From assembly GCF_963678635.1 (NCBI RefSeq), contig NC_087066.1, positions 56,934,312 to 56,998,311 on the forward strand: 64,000 nt of DNA, written 5' to 3'. This DNA is from Symsagittifera roscoffensis (taxonomy: Eukaryota; Xenacoelomorpha; Acoela; Convolutidae). A program made the position numbers and the translations under genes. Below, piece by piece: positions 62,821 to 64,000 of this stretch; positions within the stretch are counted from its first letter, which is position 1; each line of letters opens with the position of its first letter. The notes beneath the pieces were generated by a model, which was not told the origin of the DNA, did no database searches, and was given only the letters and a program-made list of their open reading frames with translations.

Positions 62821-63262
62821 TTTTCCGTTCGATGACTGTTAATATGTAATTATTGATGTGTCGAATTGGTTGATTCCAATTGTATAAATGTACTGGTTTG
62901 TGTTTATACTGCTTTTTTATTCTTCTTTTTCCTCTTTGTGATGAATTTGAAGTTGTTTCTGAGTCAGAAAAATATAATTGATCGTGTTGTGGGTAATTTT
63001 TATCTATTGATTCTTTTAATTTGTAAAGTTCGTCTAAACTGTTGGTTTCTGATTCTGAAAATGCGTTTCGATTTTTTGAAAATCTTTTTCGTGTTATTTG
63101 TCTTTGTTTAGTTATTATTTTCCTCTTTAGTGTTTGTCGTTTTGTGCGAATGTATCCAACTGTTTGTGTATGAGGTGTGATTACAAGGTCGTATTTTTTG
63201 TTATCTATTTCACAATTGTGTAAAATGATTGTTTGTTTATTTCCTAGGTTTTTAAATGACAT
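62795..63262 (-). CDS. Retroelement ORF1, 155-aa basic protein
   Basis: ATG start MSFKNLGNKQTIILHNCEID. Middle with dense basic runs (RTKRQTLKRKIITKQRQITR), then an acidic Ser/Asp stretch (YFSDSETTSNSS) and a second basic patch (RGKRRIKKQYKHKP). No membrane segment. The basic runs suggest nucleic-acid binding or a nuclear signal. It overlaps the start of Gag-Pol by 26 nt in a different frame, so Gag-Pol needs leaky scanning, reinitiation or frameshifting. Not recognised. Confidence 0.65.
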   Translation of the reverse strand: MSFKNLGNKQTIILHNCEIDNKKYDLVITPHTQTVGYIRTKRQTLKRKIITKQRQITRKRFSKNRNAFSESETNSLDELYKLKESIDKNYPQHDQLYFSDSETTSNSSQRGKRRIKKQYKHKPVHLYNWNQPIRHINNYILTVIERKNEFNTHPR

Positions 63263-64000
63263 AAGGTTTAGAATGACGGATGCAAAGGTTGTTAAATGAT
63301 TTCTATTTTCTTAAACTGTTAGTTCTTATGATTTTTTGGTTAGCTTAACCTGGGTCTATTTGTTCAGGGTTGGAGAGAAAAGTATATCGATTCCGAAGAA
63401 TGATTTTTACTTTCTCGTGACTAGTATAAGCTAAGGTGTTAACTTACTTAATCTTACTTAGGGGTAGTGATTGTGTTCAAGGGTTGGAGAATAGTAAATC
63501 GATCCACAAGGTTCAGGTATAATTAGAACGCGAGTAGTTCGTTAGATACTATTTTAAACTTACTAAGTCTAAGATTTATCCTGGGTCTGGTAAAAGGGGG
63601 GATCAAGTGAAGGATGAATAACCGAAGTTCTTCACTGTTTATCCTAATTTGAATGATTAGTTTTGTTTAAAAATTTCTATTAGTCTTGGGTTTTTAGAAA
63701 GGGTTGGGTAGTGAATCGACGTTTGAGGTCGTTAGACACTAATTAAGTGGGTGGGGGAGAACAAAATTGTTCTGTTTGATCCAAGGATAAGCCTTGATGA
63801 TCAAATTTGAGATTTTAATTAAGTAGAAAATGATTTAAGATCCAAGGATAAGCCTTGATGATCTGATTTTAAATTAAGTGATTTTAAGTTTTAATAAAGT
63901 TTTAAATTTGTGTAAAGGAAAGATTTAGTGTTTTATGATATTAGTGAGTTGATGATTGCTGTTATGTTTTAGGTGATGAAGCTGGAACAACAAGATGATT
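63263..64000 (-). other. Retroelement leader: repeats and candidate splice donors
   Basis: No frame. Three loose copies of GGGTTGGAGA..AGTAAATCGA occur near 63369, 63481 and 63700 (+ strand). A 23-bp direct repeat GATCCAAGGATAAGCCTTGATGATC-type lies at about 63779 and 63840. On the - strand GTAAGT donors lie at 63447 and 63563. No primer-binding site or LTR end is identifiable. Confidence 0.5.

Larger units (their letters stand above)
46690..64000 (-). mobile_element. Env-bearing Ty3/gypsy-type retroelement (5' end off window)
   Basis: Seven - strand reading frames over 15 kb: ORF1 (155 aa), Gag-Pol (2740 aa), two small membrane proteins, a start-less frame (377 codons), Env-like (872 aa) and ORF D (599 aa). 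Pol order protease-RT-RNase H-integrase with a GPY/F motif identifies the Ty3/gypsy group. All major frames are intact, so the insertion looks young. The coding strand is rich in A and C and poor in G throughout. Left boundary estimated from composition; the right end lies beyond the window. Confidence 0.85.

Overview
The window is animal nuclear DNA: AT-rich, with spliced host genes and many mobile elements. The host backbone at 1-21 kb is the 3' part of a DNA polymerase lambda gene on the + strand, in six exons whose reading frame closes correctly at every junction. Two of its five introns can only be spliced in frame with non-GT donors (GG-AG and GC-AG). Introns of that kind are well known in larvacean tunicates (Oikopleura and relatives), so a larvacean is my best guess, but only a guess. 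The last intron is 15.3 kb. It holds an intact, intronless, antisense gene for a ZAP/PARP12-like protein (three CCCH fingers, WWE-type modules, a PARP-like tail without catalytic residues), flanked by imperfect direct repeats. It also holds a broken Ty1/copia fragment, a diverged tandem repeat and small hAT-type elements.

From 22,573 to 40,808 lies a complete but decayed Polinton/Maverick (adintovirus-like) element of 18.2 kb. It has ~610-bp terminal inverted repeats and a perfect 6-bp target duplication (GAGGAC). It landed inside a small hAT-like element that carries its own perfect 8-bp duplication. The left part (- strand) carries protease, capsid, core, integrase and packaging ATPase genes, some of them frameshifted. 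The right end (+ strand) carries a protein-primed family B DNA polymerase broken by frameshifts and stops. A 1.17-kb tandem duplication inside the element copies an unknown gene together with a promoter made of three 60-bp repeats, each with a perfect CRE palindrome (TGACGTCA), followed by a TATA box.

From 41.8 to 45.9 kb there is a decayed hAT transposon with a ZMYM1-type transposase, followed by a 730-bp fold-back element.

From about 46.7 kb to the right edge lies a large, apparently intact env-bearing Ty3/gypsy-type retroelement on the - strand. In transcription order it encodes a 155-aa basic protein, one uninterrupted 2740-aa Gag-Pol, two tiny membrane proteins, a 377-codon frame with no start codon, an 872-aa envelope-like glycoprotein and a 599-aa protein of unknown function. 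The genes after Pol are chained by ATGA or short overlaps, and the coding strand is markedly poor in G. The 5' LTR must lie beyond the window. This element, with its start-less frame and unknown accessory proteins, is the most unusual thing here; the CRE-repeat Polinton promoter and the nested ZAP-like gene come next.
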